Notes: generated from the letters alone by a model not told the origin. 64,000 nucleotides of DNA from Pandoraea norimbergensis (GCF_001465545.3 NZ_CP013480.3:2108001-2172000); one strand, 5' to 3'; shown: positions 36,695 to 47,361, counted from the stretch's first letter. Numbers and translations are program-made.

Positions 36695-36740
36695 GGCGCC
36701 GCGAATCGTCAGTTTTCGATTCGCGGCGCCTTTGAGTTTT
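36695..36740 (+). terminator. Strong stem-loop between the YdcH-like gene and the helicase gene
   Basis: A 14-bp perfect stem (36695-36708 with 36717-36730) with an 8-base loop, followed by a T-rich stretch. It ends the YdcH-like transcript, yet its right arm is only 20 bp before the TTG start of the helicase, leaving little room for a separate promoter. Confidence 0.8.
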
Positions 36741-36750
36741 ATTTGCCGTT

Positions 36751-38985
36751 TTGATCGATTCAACCGCCACTGCCAGCGATTCCCCCGACGACGCCACTTC
36801 CGACGACACGCCGACCTTCCATGGACTCAAGCCGCTTGCTGCGCGGCGAGAGCGCGAACTGGAGGAGATTTTCGGCGACGGCGGGATGCTGGCGCGCGCC
36901 ATCGACGGCTATCGTTCGCGTGAGCCGCAGACCGAGATGGCCCGCGCGGTCGCGTCCGCCATGGACACGCACGACTCGCTGATTGCGGAGGCGGGGACGG
37001 GCACCGGCAAGACGTACGCGTACCTCGTGCCCGCCATGCTCTGGGGCGGCAAGACGATCATCTCGACCGGCACCAAACACCTTCAGGATCAGATTTTCGC
37101 GCGTGATATTCCCACGGTGCGCCGCGCGCTTGCCGTGCCGGTGAGCGTGGCCATGCTCAAGGGCCGCTCGAACTATCTGTGCCACTACTACCTTGAGCGT
37201 GCGCAGCAGGAAGCGCGCTTTGCGTCGCGCCACGAGGCCGCGCAATTGCGCGAGATTGTGACGTTCGCGCAGATCACGAAAAGCGGCGACAAGGCCGAAC
37301 TGGCGTCCGTGCCCGAGAACGCGCCCATCTGGGCACAGGTGACGTCGACGCGCGACAACTGTCTGGGACAGGAATGTCCGCGTTACAAGGATTGTTTCGT
37401 GATGCTGGCCCGCAAAGAGGCGCAGCAGGCCGACCTTGTCGTGGTCAATCACCATCTGTTCTTTGCCGACGTGATGTTGCGCGACACGGGCATGGCCGAG
37501 TTGCTGCCCAGCGCGAATACCGTGATCTTCGACGAGGCGCATCAGTTGCCCGAGACGGCGACGCTGTTCTTCGGAGAAACGGTGTCCACCGGCCAGATTC
37601 TCGAACTCGCGCGCGATTGCGTGGCCGAGGGGCTGATTCATGCGCGTGATGCGGCCGATTGGGTAAAGTTGGGCGCTAATCTCGAACGGGCGGCACGCGA
37701 CGTGCGACTGACGTTCGGGCCTGATAACACGCGCATGTCGGTGGCGCAGTTGGCCGACGATCATGAATTGTTCGGCGCGCTCGATGACGTGGACGTCGCG
37801 TTGCAGGACCTGATCGAGACGCTGCAACATCAGGCCGAACGCGCTGAAGCGCTTGGCGCTTGCCTGCGCCGCTCGCTCGAGTTGCATCAGCAGCTTGAGC
37901 GTTGGCAGACGGGGGCGGCACCGCCCACGCCGGGCGAAGCACCGTTGCCGTTGCTCGATCCCGATGCGCCGCGTGTGACCGATGGCAAACGCGAGAAGGC
38001 GGCGAAAGCGGCCATCGCGCGCGAGGCAGAAGCGGCGCGCGCTGCGGCCGAAGCCGAAGCGTCTGCGGACGCGCAGAACGGCGAGAGTGGCAAGCAGAAG
38101 ACTTACACGCCGCCAGAGACGGTGCGCTGGATTGAAGTTTTCTCGCAGGCGGTGCAGTTGCATCAGACGCCGCTGTCGATTGCGCCGATCTTCGCGAAAC
38201 AACGGGCTGGCGCGCCGCGCGCATGGATCTTCACGTCGGCGACGCTCTCGGTAAAGGGCAATTTCAACCACTACGCTGCGCAACTCGGGCTCGATGCGGG
38301 CAAGTCGCTGACGCTGGCGAGTCCGTTCGATTACCCGAATCAAAGTCTGCTGTATGTGCCGCGCGGCTTGCCGCAGCCGTCTGCACCGGGATTCACCGAC
38401 GCGGTGCTGGATGCCGCATTGCCGGTGCTAGAGGTGAGCGGTGGCCGGGCCTTCGTGCTGTGTACTACGCTGCGAGCGGTCAATCGCTCGGCGGAGCGCT
38501 TGCGTGAGGAGTTCGACCGGCGCGGCTGGCCGTATCCGCTGCTCGTGCAGGGCGAAGCGAGTCGTACCGAGTTGCTGGACCGTTTTCGAGCGCTTGGCAA
38601 TGCGGTGCTCATCGGCAGCCAGAGTTTCTGGGAGGGGGTGGATGTACGCGGCGAAGCGCTTTCGCTCGTCATCATCGACAAGCTGCCGTTCGCGCCGCCT
38701 GACGATCCGGTGCTGGCTGCGCGGCTCGACGCACTGACCAAGAAGGGCTTGAGTCCGTTTGCCGTGCATCAGTTGCCGCAAGCGGTCATCACGCTCAAGC
38801 AGGGGGCAGGGCGGCTGATTCGCTCCGAGCGTGATCGTGGTGTGCTGATGATCTGTGACCCGCGTCTGGTCGACAAGCCTTATGGCCGGCGCATCTGGCA
38901 AAGCTTGCCGCCGTTCAAGCGCACGCGCGAACTGCCGATCGTGCGTGGCTTCTTCGACGAGATGGCGGCGGACGCCGAGGCTTGA
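36751..38985 (+). CDS. ATP-dependent DNA helicase, DinG/YoaA type
   Basis: Superfamily 2 helicase of the XPD-like group, 744 aa. Walker A AGTGTGKT (about residues 81-88), DEAH box FDEAHQLP (around residue 260), and four cysteines (144, 204, 209, 215; the last three in CLGQECPRYKDC) placed to bind an iron-sulfur cluster. Motif VI QGAGRLIRSERDRGVL is near the end. A Lys/Ala-rich insert (about 410-450) is unusual. The first in-frame start is TTG 36751: a stop lies 18 bp upstream and the next ATG (36886) would delete part of the conserved N-terminus, so a TTG start is likely. Close to YoaA in length and motif order. Confidence 0.9.
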   Translation: MIDSTATASDSPDDATSDDTPTFHGLKPLAARRERELEEIFGDGGMLARAIDGYRSREPQTEMARAVASAMDTHDSLIAEAGTGTGKTYAYLVPAMLWGGKTIISTGTKHLQDQIFARDIPTVRRALAVPVSVAMLKGRSNYLCHYYLERAQQEARFASRHEAAQLREIVTFAQITKSGDKAELASVPENAPIWAQVTSTRDNCLGQECPRYKDCFVMLARKEAQQADLVVVNHHLFFADVMLRDTGMAELLPSANTVIFDEAHQLPETATLFFGETVSTGQILELARDCVAEGLIHARDAADWVKLGANLERAARDVRLTFGPDNTRMSVAQLADDHELFGALDDVDVALQDLIETLQHQAERAEALGACLRRSLELHQQLERWQTGAAPPTPGEAPLPLLDPDAPRVTDGKREKAAKAAIAREAEAARAAAEAEASADAQNGESGKQKTYTPPETVRWIEVFSQAVQLHQTPLSIAPIFAKQRAGAPRAWIFTSATLSVKGNFNHYAAQLGLDAGKSLTLASPFDYPNQSLLYVPRGLPQPSAPGFTDAVLDAALPVLEVSGGRAFVLCTTLRAVNRSAERLREEFDRRGWPYPLLVQGEASRTELLDRFRALGNAVLIGSQSFWEGVDVRGEALSLVIIDKLPFAPPDDPVLAARLDALTKKGLSPFAVHQLPQAVITLKQGAGRLIRSERDRGVLMICDPRLVDKPYGRRIWQSLPPFKRTRELPIVRGFFDEMAADAEA

Positions 38986-39010
38986 GCGGCGTCAGCGGCT
39001 TCAGCGGCTT

Positions 39011-39056
39011 ATGAGGCCTCAGCGCGCTTCGCGCTGACGACGCCTCAGGCCTCAGA
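39011..39056. terminator. Nested inverted repeat between the helicase and the amidotransferase genes
   Basis: The arms TCAGCGCG/CGCGCTGA flank a short TTC loop, with outer TGAGGC-like arms on both sides. It lies in the convergent gap. There is no long T-run, so terminator activity is only likely. Confidence 0.4.
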
Positions 39057-39780
39057 TCTCCAGCGCGTCGAGCCAACGTCCCACGACGGCTGGCGCTGCA
39101 TCGGCAAGCCGTGCCTGATAGGTGCGTGCGTCGGCACGCAGCGTCACCGGGCTCACGCCCGCAGCCCCCAATTCACACGCGTGCCCCACGAGCCACGACT
39201 CGATGCTCGCAGCATCGGCTTCCAGATGAAATTGCAGACCCAGCGCATGCTTGCCTAGCGAGAACGCCTGACGCTCACCGACGTGGGTCCGCGCCAGATG
39301 GGCGGCGCCGGGTGGAATATCGAACTGGTCGCCGTGCCAGTGCAGCACCGGCACGTCATCCAAGGCGGCCAACGGCGAGGCTTCACCAGCCGGTGTCAGA
39401 GCGACGGGCGCGTAGCCGATCTCCTTCACGCCCAACGGCGCCACCTTCGCACCGAGCGCGCGCGCCATCAATTGCGCACCCAGACAGATACCGAGAATGG
39501 GTGCCTTTGCATCGAGACGCGCTTTCACCAACGCCAGTTCGTCGGCCACGAAAGGATAGTCGGCCTCGTCAAATGCACCGATCGGACCGCCGAGCACGAC
39601 CATCAGATCGGGCGACAGTGCATCTAGGGTGCGCAAATCGGCAATGGGGGCATCCACATACTCGATCGCGTAACCACGTTGCCGGAAGTACGGCGCGAGC
39701 GTGCCGAGATCTTCGAAATGGACGTGGCGCAGGGCGAGCAGGGTCTTGACGGGCAGGGCGGCAGAAGGGGGCGAACTCAC
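39052..39780 (-). CDS. Class I glutamine amidotransferase-like protein
   Basis: A 242-aa stand-alone GATase1 domain of the GuaA-like group. The nucleophile elbow is ILGICLGAQLMARALGA (Cys about residue 99), and the catalytic His-Glu pair lies in LQFHLEA near residue 180. VVLGGPIGAFDE precedes it. Such proteins are often labelled glutamine amidotransferase or GMP synthase-like; the ammonia acceptor is unknown. It lies downstream of bamD on the same strand but after the bamD terminator, so it has its own transcript. Confidence 0.87.
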   Translation of the reverse strand: MSSPPSAALPVKTLLALRHVHFEDLGTLAPYFRQRGYAIEYVDAPIADLRTLDALSPDLMVVLGGPIGAFDEADYPFVADELALVKARLDAKAPILGICLGAQLMARALGAKVAPLGVKEIGYAPVALTPAGEASPLAALDDVPVLHWHGDQFDIPPGAAHLARTHVGERQAFSLGKHALGLQFHLEADAASIESWLVGHACELGAAGVSPVTLRADARTYQARLADAAPAVVGRWLDALEI

Positions 39781-39834
39781 GCGACAAACTCCTTAGGCAA
39801 TATCCGGTGAAAGCCACAATGTAAGCGGAAAACA

Positions 39835-39860
39835 AAAAGCCCTCGCAAGCGAGGGCTTTT
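39835..39860 (-). terminator. Rho-independent terminator after bamD
   Basis: An 11-bp stem (39835-39845 with 39850-39860), four-base loop and, on the minus strand, a T-rich tail. It lies 78 bp after the bamD stop and ends that transcript before the amidotransferase gene. Confidence 0.85.
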
Positions 39861-39937
39861 CGATGCAACCGGAACGTTCGACCCGATGCTGGTTCAGCGC
39901 CGAATCAATGCAGCATTAAGGCTGCATTCATACCGAC

Positions 39938-40762
39938 TTAACGCCAGAGTTGCCACCACGACTTCTTGCCAGTGCCATCGTCGATACGATGACCCACCGT
40001 CAGATAGCCGCTGTTCGGATACGTCTTTTCCATCACGCGGCGGGTGTCGTCACGCAGTTCGGTCATGCCGAGTTTGTCGTACGACTTGATCATGATGCCC
40101 AGTGCGTCTTCGAGCGCCGGTGCCTTGTCGAAGTCTTGCAGGGCGCTCTGCGCGCGATTCACGGCCGCCAGATACGCGCCACGACGATAGTAGTACTCGG
40201 CGGCGTGCACTTCGTGCGCGGCCATCGCGTTGACGGCGTAGCGCATGCGCAGGGCGGCGTCGTTCGCGTACTTGCTGGTCGGATAGTGCTCGACCAGATA
40301 CTTGAAGCTGTCGTACGCCGAGCGGAGTGCCTTCGGATCGCGCTCGCTCAGATCTTGCCCCGAGAAGCGGCCAAACAGACCCAGATCGTCATTGAAGTTG
40401 ATCAGGCCCTTGAGGTAATAGGCGTAATCGATCGACGGGCTATCCGGATGCAGACGAATGAAGCGGTCGATGGCGGTAAGCGCCTGCGCCTGTTCATTGT
40501 CTTTGTAATAAGCGTAGGCCGTGTTGATCTGCGCTTGTTGTGCATGCGGGCCGAACGGGTCGCGCCCTTCGAGCAACTCATAATACTTGGCGGCCTTGGA
40601 GTAGTCTCCACCGTCGAAGGAGTCCTTGGCTTCCGAGTATAATTTGTTCGTCGACCAGCTGGCCGTTTCGTCGACTTTCTCCGGCAGAATGCCGCAGGCG
40701 GCCACGCCGCCGACCAGAATAACGGCCAGCGTAAGATGTTTGACAAGTTTCAGGGCTTGCAT
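39938..40762 (-). CDS. bamD: Outer membrane protein assembly factor BamD
   Basis: Lipoprotein of the BAM complex that folds beta-barrel proteins into the outer membrane (274 aa from this start). Lipobox VAAC (Cys23), then five TPR-like helical repeats beginning [36 protein letters not shown], a classic BamD block. The ATG at 40762 is preferred; a GTG five codons upstream (40777) is the alternative. A perfect -10 box on the minus strand (TATAAT, 40806-40811) would give a leader of about 37 bases. Divergent from rluD. Confidence 0.95.
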   Translation of the reverse strand: MQALKLVKHLTLAVILVGGVAACGILPEKVDETASWSTNKLYSEAKDSFDGGDYSKAAKYYELLEGRDPFGPHAQQAQINTAYAYYKDNEQAQALTAIDRFIRLHPDSPSIDYAYYLKGLINFNDDLGLFGRFSGQDLSERDPKALRSAYDSFKYLVEHYPTSKYANDAALRMRYAVNAMAAHEVHAAEYYYRRGAYLAAVNRAQSALQDFDKAPALEDALGIMIKSYDKLGMTELRDDTRRVMEKTYPNSGYLTVGHRIDDGTGKKSWWQLWR

Positions 40763-40783
40763 GCTCGTTGGCTTCACTTCTCG

Positions 40784-41944
40784 ATGACCCGTTCAATAGT
40801 GCCGGATTATAGCGTAACCGCCTCATTTGCCACGGAAAATGCGGAGGACTCGTCTGACGACGACCTCGACTCGCTTCCCGTAGCTTTCCCAGGTGCCCTC
40901 GGTGGCACCCCCAATTCCGACAGCGATTCTACCTCTGCCACGGTGGCAGGGGCTAACGATGCTGCACCGCTCGTCGCCACACTCCCCGATGCCCTCGCTG
41001 GCGAACGCCTCGACAAGGCACTCGCACAATGTTTCCCGGAGTATTCCCGCAGCCGGTTACAGGCGTGGGTCGAAGACGGCCGCGTCATGCTCGACGGCGT
41101 CACGGCCAAAGTCCGCCAGAAAGTCGCGGGTGGCGAGGCGGTCACGATCACGCCCGCAGCGTTACCTGAGCAACAAGCGTTTACACCGGAACCGGTGCCG
41201 CTCGATGTCGTTCATGAAGACGCCGCGCTCGCCGTATTCAACAAACCGGCAGGGCTCGTGGTGCATCCGGCGGCCGGCAACTGGTCGGGCACCTTGCTCA
41301 ACGGTCTGCTTCATCGGTACGGGCAGGCGGCGGCCGACCTGCCGCGCGCGGGTATCGTGCACCGACTGGATAAGGACACCTCCGGCCTGATGGTCGTGGC
41401 GCGCACGCTGATTGCCCAGACCGATCTGGTGCGGCAATTGCAGGCGCGTACCGTCAAGCGTCATTACGCAGCGCTGGTGTGGGGGCGCCCTCCGTTACGC
41501 ACCGTCGTCGATGCCCCGATCGGACGCGATCCGCGCGAGCGCACACGCATGGCGGTGGTGCATGGGAATGGGGGCAAGCCGGCGCGCACACGAGTGGTCA
41601 CCGTGGCGAGCGCCGAGTGGGAGAGCTCGCCGGTCTCGTTGGTGCTGTGCTCACTCGATACCGGACGGACTCACCAGATTCGCGTGCATCTCGCGCATCT
41701 CGGACATTCGCTGCTGGGCGACCCGCTCTATAAGCCGCGTCATCGCCGTCCGGCATTGCCGGGCGATTTCTCGCGTCAGGCGCTGCATGCTTGGCGTCTG
41801 GGGCTGATTCATCCCGTCGACGGCAACGCGATGCACTGGCAGGCACCGTTGCCTGACGACATGTGTGAACTCATGGCCGCGCTCGGCCTCGAATTCGACT
41901 TCTCAACCCTCCCCGATTCGCTCGATGACTTCTTCCCGGCATAA
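40784..41944 (+). CDS. rluD: 23S rRNA pseudouridine synthase RluD
   Basis: Pseudouridine synthase (386 aa) that modifies helix 69 of 23S rRNA. An S4 RNA-binding domain (about residues 70-115, [33 protein letters not shown]) precedes the RluA-type catalytic domain with motif [19 protein letters not shown] containing the catalytic Asp. The first 65 residues are an acidic low-complexity extension; the start is uncertain (ATG 40784, or GTG 40799) since no strong ribosome-binding site is present. Overlaps the start of pgeF, suggesting coupled expression. Confidence 0.93.
   Translation: MTRSIVPDYSVTASFATENAEDSSDDDLDSLPVAFPGALGGTPNSDSDSTSATVAGANDAAPLVATLPDALAGERLDKALAQCFPEYSRSRLQAWVEDGRVMLDGVTAKVRQKVAGGEAVTITPAALPEQQAFTPEPVPLDVVHEDAALAVFNKPAGLVVHPAAGNWSGTLLNGLLHRYGQAAADLPRAGIVHRLDKDTSGLMVVARTLIAQTDLVRQLQARTVKRHYAALVWGRPPLRTVVDAPIGRDPRERTRMAVVHGNGGKPARTRVVTVASAEWESSPVSLVLCSLDTGRTHQIRVHLAHLGHSLLGDPLYKPRHRRPALPGDFSRQALHAWRLGLIHPVDGNAMHWQAPLPDDMCELMAALGLEFDFSTLPDSLDDFFPA
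40806..40811 (-). promoter_or_regulatory. bamD promoter -10 box inside the rluD 5' end
   Basis: The minus strand reads TATAAT, a perfect consensus, 44 bp before the bamD ATG. The -35 region is weak. The box lies within the first codons of rluD as annotated. Confidence 0.5.
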
Positions 41945-42770
41945 CCTTGACCATGCACGAGAACGTGAGCAGGACGCATTCCCCGATGACTGGATCGTGC
42001 CCGACTGGCCCGCGCCGTCGAACGTGCGCGCCGTGTTCACGACGCGTGCAGGCGGGGTGAGCGAAGGGCCGCAAGCCACGTTTAATCTCGGGTTCAAGGC
42101 AGACGACGACCCCGCAGCGGTCACCGCGAATCGTGCGTTGCTGGCGTCGCGCACTGGCGTGCCGTCGGCGTGGGTGGCGCAAGTGCATGGCCCGCGTGTG
42201 GTCGACGCACAAGACGCACTCGACGCCGTTCGCGCTGGCGAACCGTTGCAGGCCGATGCGAGTGCCACGAAGGCGATCGGTCTGGCGAGCACGGTGATGG
42301 TGGCCGATTGCATGCCCGTCCTGCTGTGCGATGCACAGGGGCAAGCCGTGGCAGCCGCGCATGCTGGGTGGCGCGGGCTTTGTGCCGGTGTGATCGAGCA
42401 GACCGTGCAGGCTTTGCGGGCGCGTTTGCCGCAAACGGGCACGCGTGCCGAGGTCATCGCATGGCTTGGCCCGTGCATCGGGCCGCAGACGTTCGAGGTC
42501 GGCCCGGAAGTGCGCGAAGCGTTTCTTGAGGCCGCAACGCCTGCCGAGCGCGATGCGACGCTCGCGGCTTTTGTCGCCCATGGTGACCCTGCTGTGGGGA
42601 AGTCGCTGGCTGATCTTTGCGCGCTGGCGCGCTTGCGGTTGGCGCGTGAGTGGGTGACGAGCGTGTCAGGAGGGCAGTGGTGTACGGTCAGCGATTCGGC
42701 GCGGTTTTACTCGTATCGCCGCGATCGGACGACTGGCCGCATGGCGGCGCTGGTGTGGCGGGTGGCGTAA
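41925..42770 (+). CDS. pgeF: Purine nucleoside phosphorylase/laccase-domain protein PgeF (YfiH)
   Basis: A 281-aa member of the YfiH/DUF152 family, reported to act as a polyphenol oxidase or purine nucleoside phosphorylase/deaminase and as a peptidoglycan-editing factor. The signature is present: [43 protein letters not shown] and [19 protein letters not shown], with the metal-binding His and Cys residues. ATG 41925 overlaps the end of rluD by 20 bp; the longer frame from 41865 would overlap more and is less likely. Confidence 0.9.
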   Translation: MTSSRHNLDHAREREQDAFPDDWIVPDWPAPSNVRAVFTTRAGGVSEGPQATFNLGFKADDDPAAVTANRALLASRTGVPSAWVAQVHGPRVVDAQDALDAVRAGEPLQADASATKAIGLASTVMVADCMPVLLCDAQGQAVAAAHAGWRGLCAGVIEQTVQALRARLPQTGTRAEVIAWLGPCIGPQTFEVGPEVREAFLEAATPAERDATLAAFVAHGDPAVGKSLADLCALARLRLAREWVTSVSGGQWCTVSDSARFYSYRRDRTTGRMAALVWRVA

Positions 42771-43074
42771 TCCATCGTGCATTTGATGACGCGGGTGTGA
42801 CGGCGCTACTGACTGTGGGATCCGTGTCACGGTCGGAGACGTGCTTCACGCCGGCATTGGCCTCGCCTGTTGCTGCGTCATCAGGCCGCAGTTCGGATTG
42901 CCGTTCAAGGTGTAGCCGTCTCGCCCGCCGCATGCGGCCACCGGCGATATAGAGCAAGAGCAGCACGGGCGCGACCCCGCCGCCAATGAAGATAAACAGG
43001 CCGAGCCAGACCGACGGGGCGGTGATGGCGACCATCGCCAGAACATAGAGCCAGCCGAGAGCGACAATCAGCAT
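42688..43074 (-). CDS. Small membrane protein, unknown
   Basis: A 128-aa protein with two close transmembrane helices (MLIVALGWLYVLAMVAITAPSVWLGLFIFIGGGVAPVLLLLYIAG) forming a hairpin, a basic loop (RMRRARR) and a hydrophilic tail. Its 3' end overlaps pgeF by 83 bp on the opposite strand. The ATG at 43074 begins directly with the first helix; the longer frame to 43230 has no membrane-like N-terminus. Similar short proteins next to pgeF are familiar from Burkholderia, but I cannot name the family. Confidence 0.65.
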   Translation of the reverse strand: MLIVALGWLYVLAMVAITAPSVWLGLFIFIGGGVAPVLLLLYIAGGRMRRARRLHLERQSELRPDDAATGEANAGVKHVSDRDTDPTVSSAVTPASSNARWITPPATPAPPCGQSSDRGDTSKTAPNR

Positions 43075-43143
43075 CGGGACAAACGCGCATTCAAAAATTG
43101 GCGGGGCGGCAGGACAATTCCCACCGGACGTACGCCGCAAGCA

Positions 43144-43172
43144 TTGACACGCCTGCGCTCGCACGCAAGAAT
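43144..43172 (+). promoter_or_regulatory. Candidate phaC promoter
   Basis: TTGACA (43144-43149) and AAGAAT (43167-43172) are separated by 17 bp, a consensus -35 and fair -10. The phaC ATG is 97 bp downstream. Confidence 0.5.
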
Positions 43173-43268
43173 GCATTTCAGGCGGGGCGCAACGCTCGCG
43201 AGGCGTAGCACGCCGCCGCGTTTCGGGCACTGGCCCGTGAACGCAACGGACGTGACGCTCAGGCTATC

Positions 43269-45110
43269 ATGAATCGCGCCAGTGCCAACTTCGATCCGGC
43301 CTCGTTTGCCGCCTCGTTTGCTCAGCAGTTTCCCTCCGCTTCGCTCTCCGCTCAGGACATGTCGCAGTGGTTCAGTGCCGCCCAACAAATGTTCGGCGCA
43401 TTGCCGGGCGCTGTCGGCCCGACCACCGCGAGTGCTCCCGGTGCAGCGAATCCCTTCAGCCATCTCTTTGAAATGTTCGGCGCCGCAGGCAATCTGCCGC
43501 AGCCGTCGCCCTTGCACGTCGACCCCGCGCGCCTGAGTGCCCTTCAGACGGAATACGGGCGTGAATTTTCCGAACTCGTTGCGAGTTTCAACCACCCCGG
43601 GCTCGATAACGCCCCGCCGCTGGGTGACCGGCGTTTTGCGGGCGAAGGCTGGCGTAACCCGTTCTACGCGTTGCCCGCCGCGCTTTACCTGCTCAACGGC
43701 CGTTTTCTGATGCGCATGGCCGAGCTGGTCGACGCAGACGCGAAGACGCGCGAGCGAATTCGCTTTGCCGTCGAACAGTGGGTGGCGGCGAGCTCGCCTG
43801 CCAACTTCATCGCGACCAACCCCGACGCGCAGCAGCGTCTCGTGCAGACGCATGGCGACAGCCTGCTCGCCGGGATGCAGCATCTGCTCGTCGATATGGG
43901 CAAGGGCAAGGTGTCGCAGACCGACGAGGCCGCGTTCGAAGTGGGGCGCAACGTTGCCACCACGGAAGGGGCGGTCGTGTTCGAGAACGACCTCATCCAG
44001 CTTATCCAGTACAAGCCGCTCACCCCGACGGTGCATCAGCGGCCGTTGCTGGTGGTGCCGCCTTGCATCAACAAGTACTACATCCTCGATCTGCAACCCG
44101 AGAACTCGCTCGTGCGCTACGCCGTGGAGCAGGGTCACACGGTGTTCGTCGTGTCGTGGCGAAACCCCGACGCATCGCTCGCGCACAAGACGTGGGACGA
44201 CTACGTCGGCGAAGGCCCGATCGCGGCCATCGACGTCGTGCGTGAGATCGCTGGACAGCCGCAGATCAACGCGCTGGGCTTCTGCGTCGGCGGTACGTTG
44301 CTGGCCGCCGCGCTTGCCGTGTTCGCTGCGAAGGGCCAAAACGGCCGCAAGTCGCCGGTGGCGAGTGTGACGTTGCTGACCACGCTATTGGATTTTTCCG
44401 ATACTGGCGTGCTCGACGTGTTCGTCGACGAGCCGCATGTGCAGTACCGTGAGAAGACCATCGGGGGCGCGCTCGGCCAGCCGCCGGGGCTGATGCGCGG
44501 GGTGGAACTGGCCAACACGTTCTCGTTCCTGCGCCCGAACGATCTGGTGTGGAACTACGTGGTCGACAGCTACCTGAAAGGCAACGCGCCGCAGCCGTTC
44601 GATCTGCTTTACTGGAATGGCGACGGTACGAATTTGCCGGGCCCGATGTTCTGCTGGTACCTGCGTCATCTTTATTTGCAGAACGAACTGAAGCAGCCCG
44701 GTGTGGTGCAGACCTGCGGCGTGCCGGTCGATCTGGGAACGATCGATGCGCCGGCCTATGTGTTCGGATCCCGAGAAGATCACATCGTGCCGTGGACGTC
44801 GGCGTTCCGTTCGCTGCCGTTGCTGGGCGGCGAGCGCCGCTTCGTGCTCGGCGCATCGGGGCACATCGCCGGGGTGGTCAATCCGCCGGTCAAGAAGAAG
44901 CGCAGTTATTGGCGCAATGACGACGTGGGCGTCGAGTCCGGCGACTGGCTCGCGGGGGCGACGGAGCACCCGGGAAGCTGGTGGACGGACTGGAGCGATT
45001 GGCTCGCCGGCTACGCCGGAAAACGCGTCAAAGCGCCAAAGTCGTATGGTAATGTTGCTTATGCCCCCATCGAGCCGGCGCCCGGCCGCTACGTCAAGGC
45101 GAAAGCCTGA
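43269..45110 (+). CDS. phaC: Class I polyhydroxyalkanoate synthase
   Basis: PHA synthase (613 aa) polymerising (R)-3-hydroxyacyl-CoA into storage polyester. The lipase-like box GFCVGG carries the catalytic nucleophile Cys339, and the catalytic Asp and His lie in the alpha/beta-hydrolase core (DHIVPW near residue 500 and GASGHIAG near 530). The N-terminal 90 residues form the variable domain typical of class I enzymes. It is followed by phaA, phaB and phaR, the complete PHB pathway, in the order known from Ralstonia and Burkholderia. Confidence 0.96.
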   Translation: MNRASANFDPASFAASFAQQFPSASLSAQDMSQWFSAAQQMFGALPGAVGPTTASAPGAANPFSHLFEMFGAAGNLPQPSPLHVDPARLSALQTEYGREFSELVASFNHPGLDNAPPLGDRRFAGEGWRNPFYALPAALYLLNGRFLMRMAELVDADAKTRERIRFAVEQWVAASSPANFIATNPDAQQRLVQTHGDSLLAGMQHLLVDMGKGKVSQTDEAAFEVGRNVATTEGAVVFENDLIQLIQYKPLTPTVHQRPLLVVPPCINKYYILDLQPENSLVRYAVEQGHTVFVVSWRNPDASLAHKTWDDYVGEGPIAAIDVVREIAGQPQINALGFCVGGTLLAAALAVFAAKGQNGRKSPVASVTLLTTLLDFSDTGVLDVFVDEPHVQYREKTIGGALGQPPGLMRGVELANTFSFLRPNDLVWNYVVDSYLKGNAPQPFDLLYWNGDGTNLPGPMFCWYLRHLYLQNELKQPGVVQTCGVPVDLGTIDAPAYVFGSREDHIVPWTSAFRSLPLLGGERRFVLGASGHIAGVVNPPVKKKRSYWRNDDVGVESGDWLAGATEHPGSWWTDWSDWLAGYAGKRVKAPKSYGNVAYAPIEPAPGRYVKAKA

Positions 45111-45172
45111 GCGGGAGCGGCATTGCGGGTACGCCCTTTGGTTCGACTTATTTTGAAAACGAGGAAAGAGAC

Positions 45173-46354
45173 ATGACGGATATCGTGATTGTGTCGGCTG
45201 CGCGCACCGCAGTCGGTAAGTTTGGCGGGTCGCTCGCCAAGGTGGCGGCGCCGGATCTGGGTGCCATCGTGATCGACGAGGTCCTCAAGCGCGCCAAGCT
45301 CAAGGGCGAAGATGTGAGCGAAGTGATTCTGGGTCAGGTGCTCACGGCCGGTTCGGGGCAGAACGTGGCGCGTCAGGCAGCCATCAAGGCAGGTCTGCCG
45401 ACGATGGTGCCGGCCATGACGATCAACAAAGTGTGCGGCTCGGGTCTGAAGGCCGTGATGCTCGCCGCCAACGCGATCGCAGCGGGCGACGCCGACATCG
45501 TGGTTGCCGGCGGTCAGGAGAACATGAGCGCAGCCCCGCACGTGCTGCCGGGTTCGCGCGACGGTTTCCGCATGGGCGACGCGAAGCTGGTCGACACCAT
45601 GATCGTCGACGGTCTGTGGGACGTGTACAACCAGTACCACATGGGTATCACGGCCGAGAACGTTGCGAAGGAATACGGCATCACGCGCGAAATGCAGGAT
45701 GCGTTTGCCGCCGCTTCGCAGAACAAAGCAGAAGCCGCACAGAAGGCCGGCCGTTTCGACGCCGAAATTGTGCCGGTCTCGATTCCGCAACGCAAGGGCG
45801 ATCCGCTCCTGTTCAACACCGATGAGTTCGTGCGCCATGGCGTGACGGCCGAATCGCTGGCCAGTCTCAAGCCCGCCTTCTCGAAAGACGGCACGGTCAC
45901 TGCCGCCAACGCTTCGGGCCTGAACGATGGTGCCGCCGCGGTGGTGGTGATGTCGGCTAAGCGCGCCGAGCAGCTCGGCCTCAAGCCGCTCGCCCGCATC
46001 GTCGCGTACGCAAACGCGGGTGTCGATCCGTCGGTAATGGGTATCGGTCCGGTGCCGGCATCGCAACGCTGCCTCGCCCGCGCGGGCTGGGACGTGAAAG
46101 ACCTTGACCTGATGGAAATCAATGAAGCGTTTGCCGCGCAGGCGCTGGCGGTGAACAAGCAGATGGGCTGGGATACCTCCAAGATCAACGTGAACGGTGG
46201 TGCGATTGCCATCGGTCACCCGATCGGCGCGTCGGGCTGCCGTATTCTCGTCACGCTGTTGCATGAAATGGCGCGCCGCGACGCACGTCGCGGTCTGGCC
46301 TCGCTGTGTATCGGCGGCGGCATGGGCGTTGCGCTGGCAGTAGAACGTGTGTGA
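45173..46354 (+). CDS. phaA: Acetyl-CoA acetyltransferase PhaA
   Basis: Thiolase (393 aa) that condenses two acetyl-CoA to acetoacetyl-CoA, the first step of PHB synthesis. Catalytic residues are in place: Cys88 in [11 protein letters not shown], His349 in [10 protein letters not shown] and Cys379 in [10 protein letters not shown] strong AGGAAAGAG site precedes the ATG. Nearly the whole chain resembles Ralstonia PhaA as I recall it. Second gene of the pha operon; a BktB-type paralogue lies at 50742. Confidence 0.96.
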   Translation: MTDIVIVSAARTAVGKFGGSLAKVAAPDLGAIVIDEVLKRAKLKGEDVSEVILGQVLTAGSGQNVARQAAIKAGLPTMVPAMTINKVCGSGLKAVMLAANAIAAGDADIVVAGGQENMSAAPHVLPGSRDGFRMGDAKLVDTMIVDGLWDVYNQYHMGITAENVAKEYGITREMQDAFAAASQNKAEAAQKAGRFDAEIVPVSIPQRKGDPLLFNTDEFVRHGVTAESLASLKPAFSKDGTVTAANASGLNDGAAAVVVMSAKRAEQLGLKPLARIVAYANAGVDPSVMGIGPVPASQRCLARAGWDVKDLDLMEINEAFAAQALAVNKQMGWDTSKINVNGGAIAIGHPIGASGCRILVTLLHEMARRDARRGLASLCIGGGMGVALAVERV

Positions 46355-46553
46355 GCGCGCTTGAGCGTACTTGCTGCGTGCAGTAACCCACAACGAATCA
46401 AACCGGTGACGCCCGTGCGTGCAACGCGCGCGGGCTTGTTGCCGGAGGCAGTCAGGAGACGGAAGGTTCGCGTGGGAACGCGCGGCCTGCGCGTCGGTCA
46501 ATTGGCAGTCGCAACAGGCGGCAGATTTGCCGTTATTTAGGGGGAAGCGTTCC

Positions 46554-47294
46554 ATGACTCAACGCATTGCATACGTGACAGGCGGGATGGGCGGTATCGG
46601 TACGTCCATTTGCCAGCGGCTGTACAAAGACGGCTTCAAGGTCGTGGCGGGCTGCGGCCCGAATTCGCCGCGCCGCGTGAAGTGGCTGGAGGATCAAAAG
46701 GCGCTGGGTTTCGATTTCGTCGCTTCCGAAGGTAACGTCGGTGATTGGGATTCGACCAAGGCTGCTTTCGACAAGGTGAAGGCGGAAGTGGGCGAGATCG
46801 AGGTGTTGGTGAACAACGCCGGTATCACGCGCGACGTCGTGTTCCGCAAGATGACGCACGAGGACTGGGACGCGGTGATCGCGACCAACCTCACGAGCTT
46901 GTTCAACGTCACCAAGCAGGTGATCGAGGGCATGTGCGAGCGTGGCTGGGGCCGCATCATCAACATCTCGTCGGTCAACGGCCAGAAGGGCCAGTTCGGT
47001 CAGACGAACTACTCGACGGCCAAGGCCGGTATCCACGGTTTCACGATGGCGCTGGCGCAGGAAGTTGCTACCAAGGGTGTGACCGTCAACACCGTGTCGC
47101 CGGGCTATATCGGCACGGACATGGTGCGCTCGATCCGTCAGGACGTGCTCGACAAGATCGTGGCGACGATTCCGGTCAAACGTCTGGGCGAGCCGGCCGA
47201 AATCGGTTCCATCGTGGCGTGGCTCGCATCGGAAGAATCGGGCTTTTCGACGGGAGCGGACTTCTCGCTCAACGGCGGCTTGCACATGGGCTGA
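46554..47294 (+). CDS. phaB: Acetoacetyl-CoA reductase PhaB
   Basis: NADPH-dependent short-chain dehydrogenase (246 aa) giving (R)-3-hydroxybutyryl-CoA for PhaC. The nucleotide-binding TGGMGGIG motif is near residue 9 and the catalytic Ser and Tyr-Lys pair in SSVNGQKGQFGQTNYSTAKAG, with NNAGITRD between. ATG 46554 follows GGGGGAAG; the longer frame from 46419 lies in the gap after phaA. A GC-rich hairpin (about 46411-46435) lies in that gap. Confidence 0.95.
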   Translation: MTQRIAYVTGGMGGIGTSICQRLYKDGFKVVAGCGPNSPRRVKWLEDQKALGFDFVASEGNVGDWDSTKAAFDKVKAEVGEIEVLVNNAGITRDVVFRKMTHEDWDAVIATNLTSLFNVTKQVIEGMCERGWGRIINISSVNGQKGQFGQTNYSTAKAGIHGFTMALAQEVATKGVTVNTVSPGYIGTDMVRSIRQDVLDKIVATIPVKRLGEPAEIGSIVAWLASEESGFSTGADFSLNGGLHMG

Positions 47295-47361
47295 GCGGTG
47301 GCAGGGCGGAAGCGCGGGTGCGGGCCACGGGTATGCACCTTTTCCGCCGCGGGTTAGGGCT

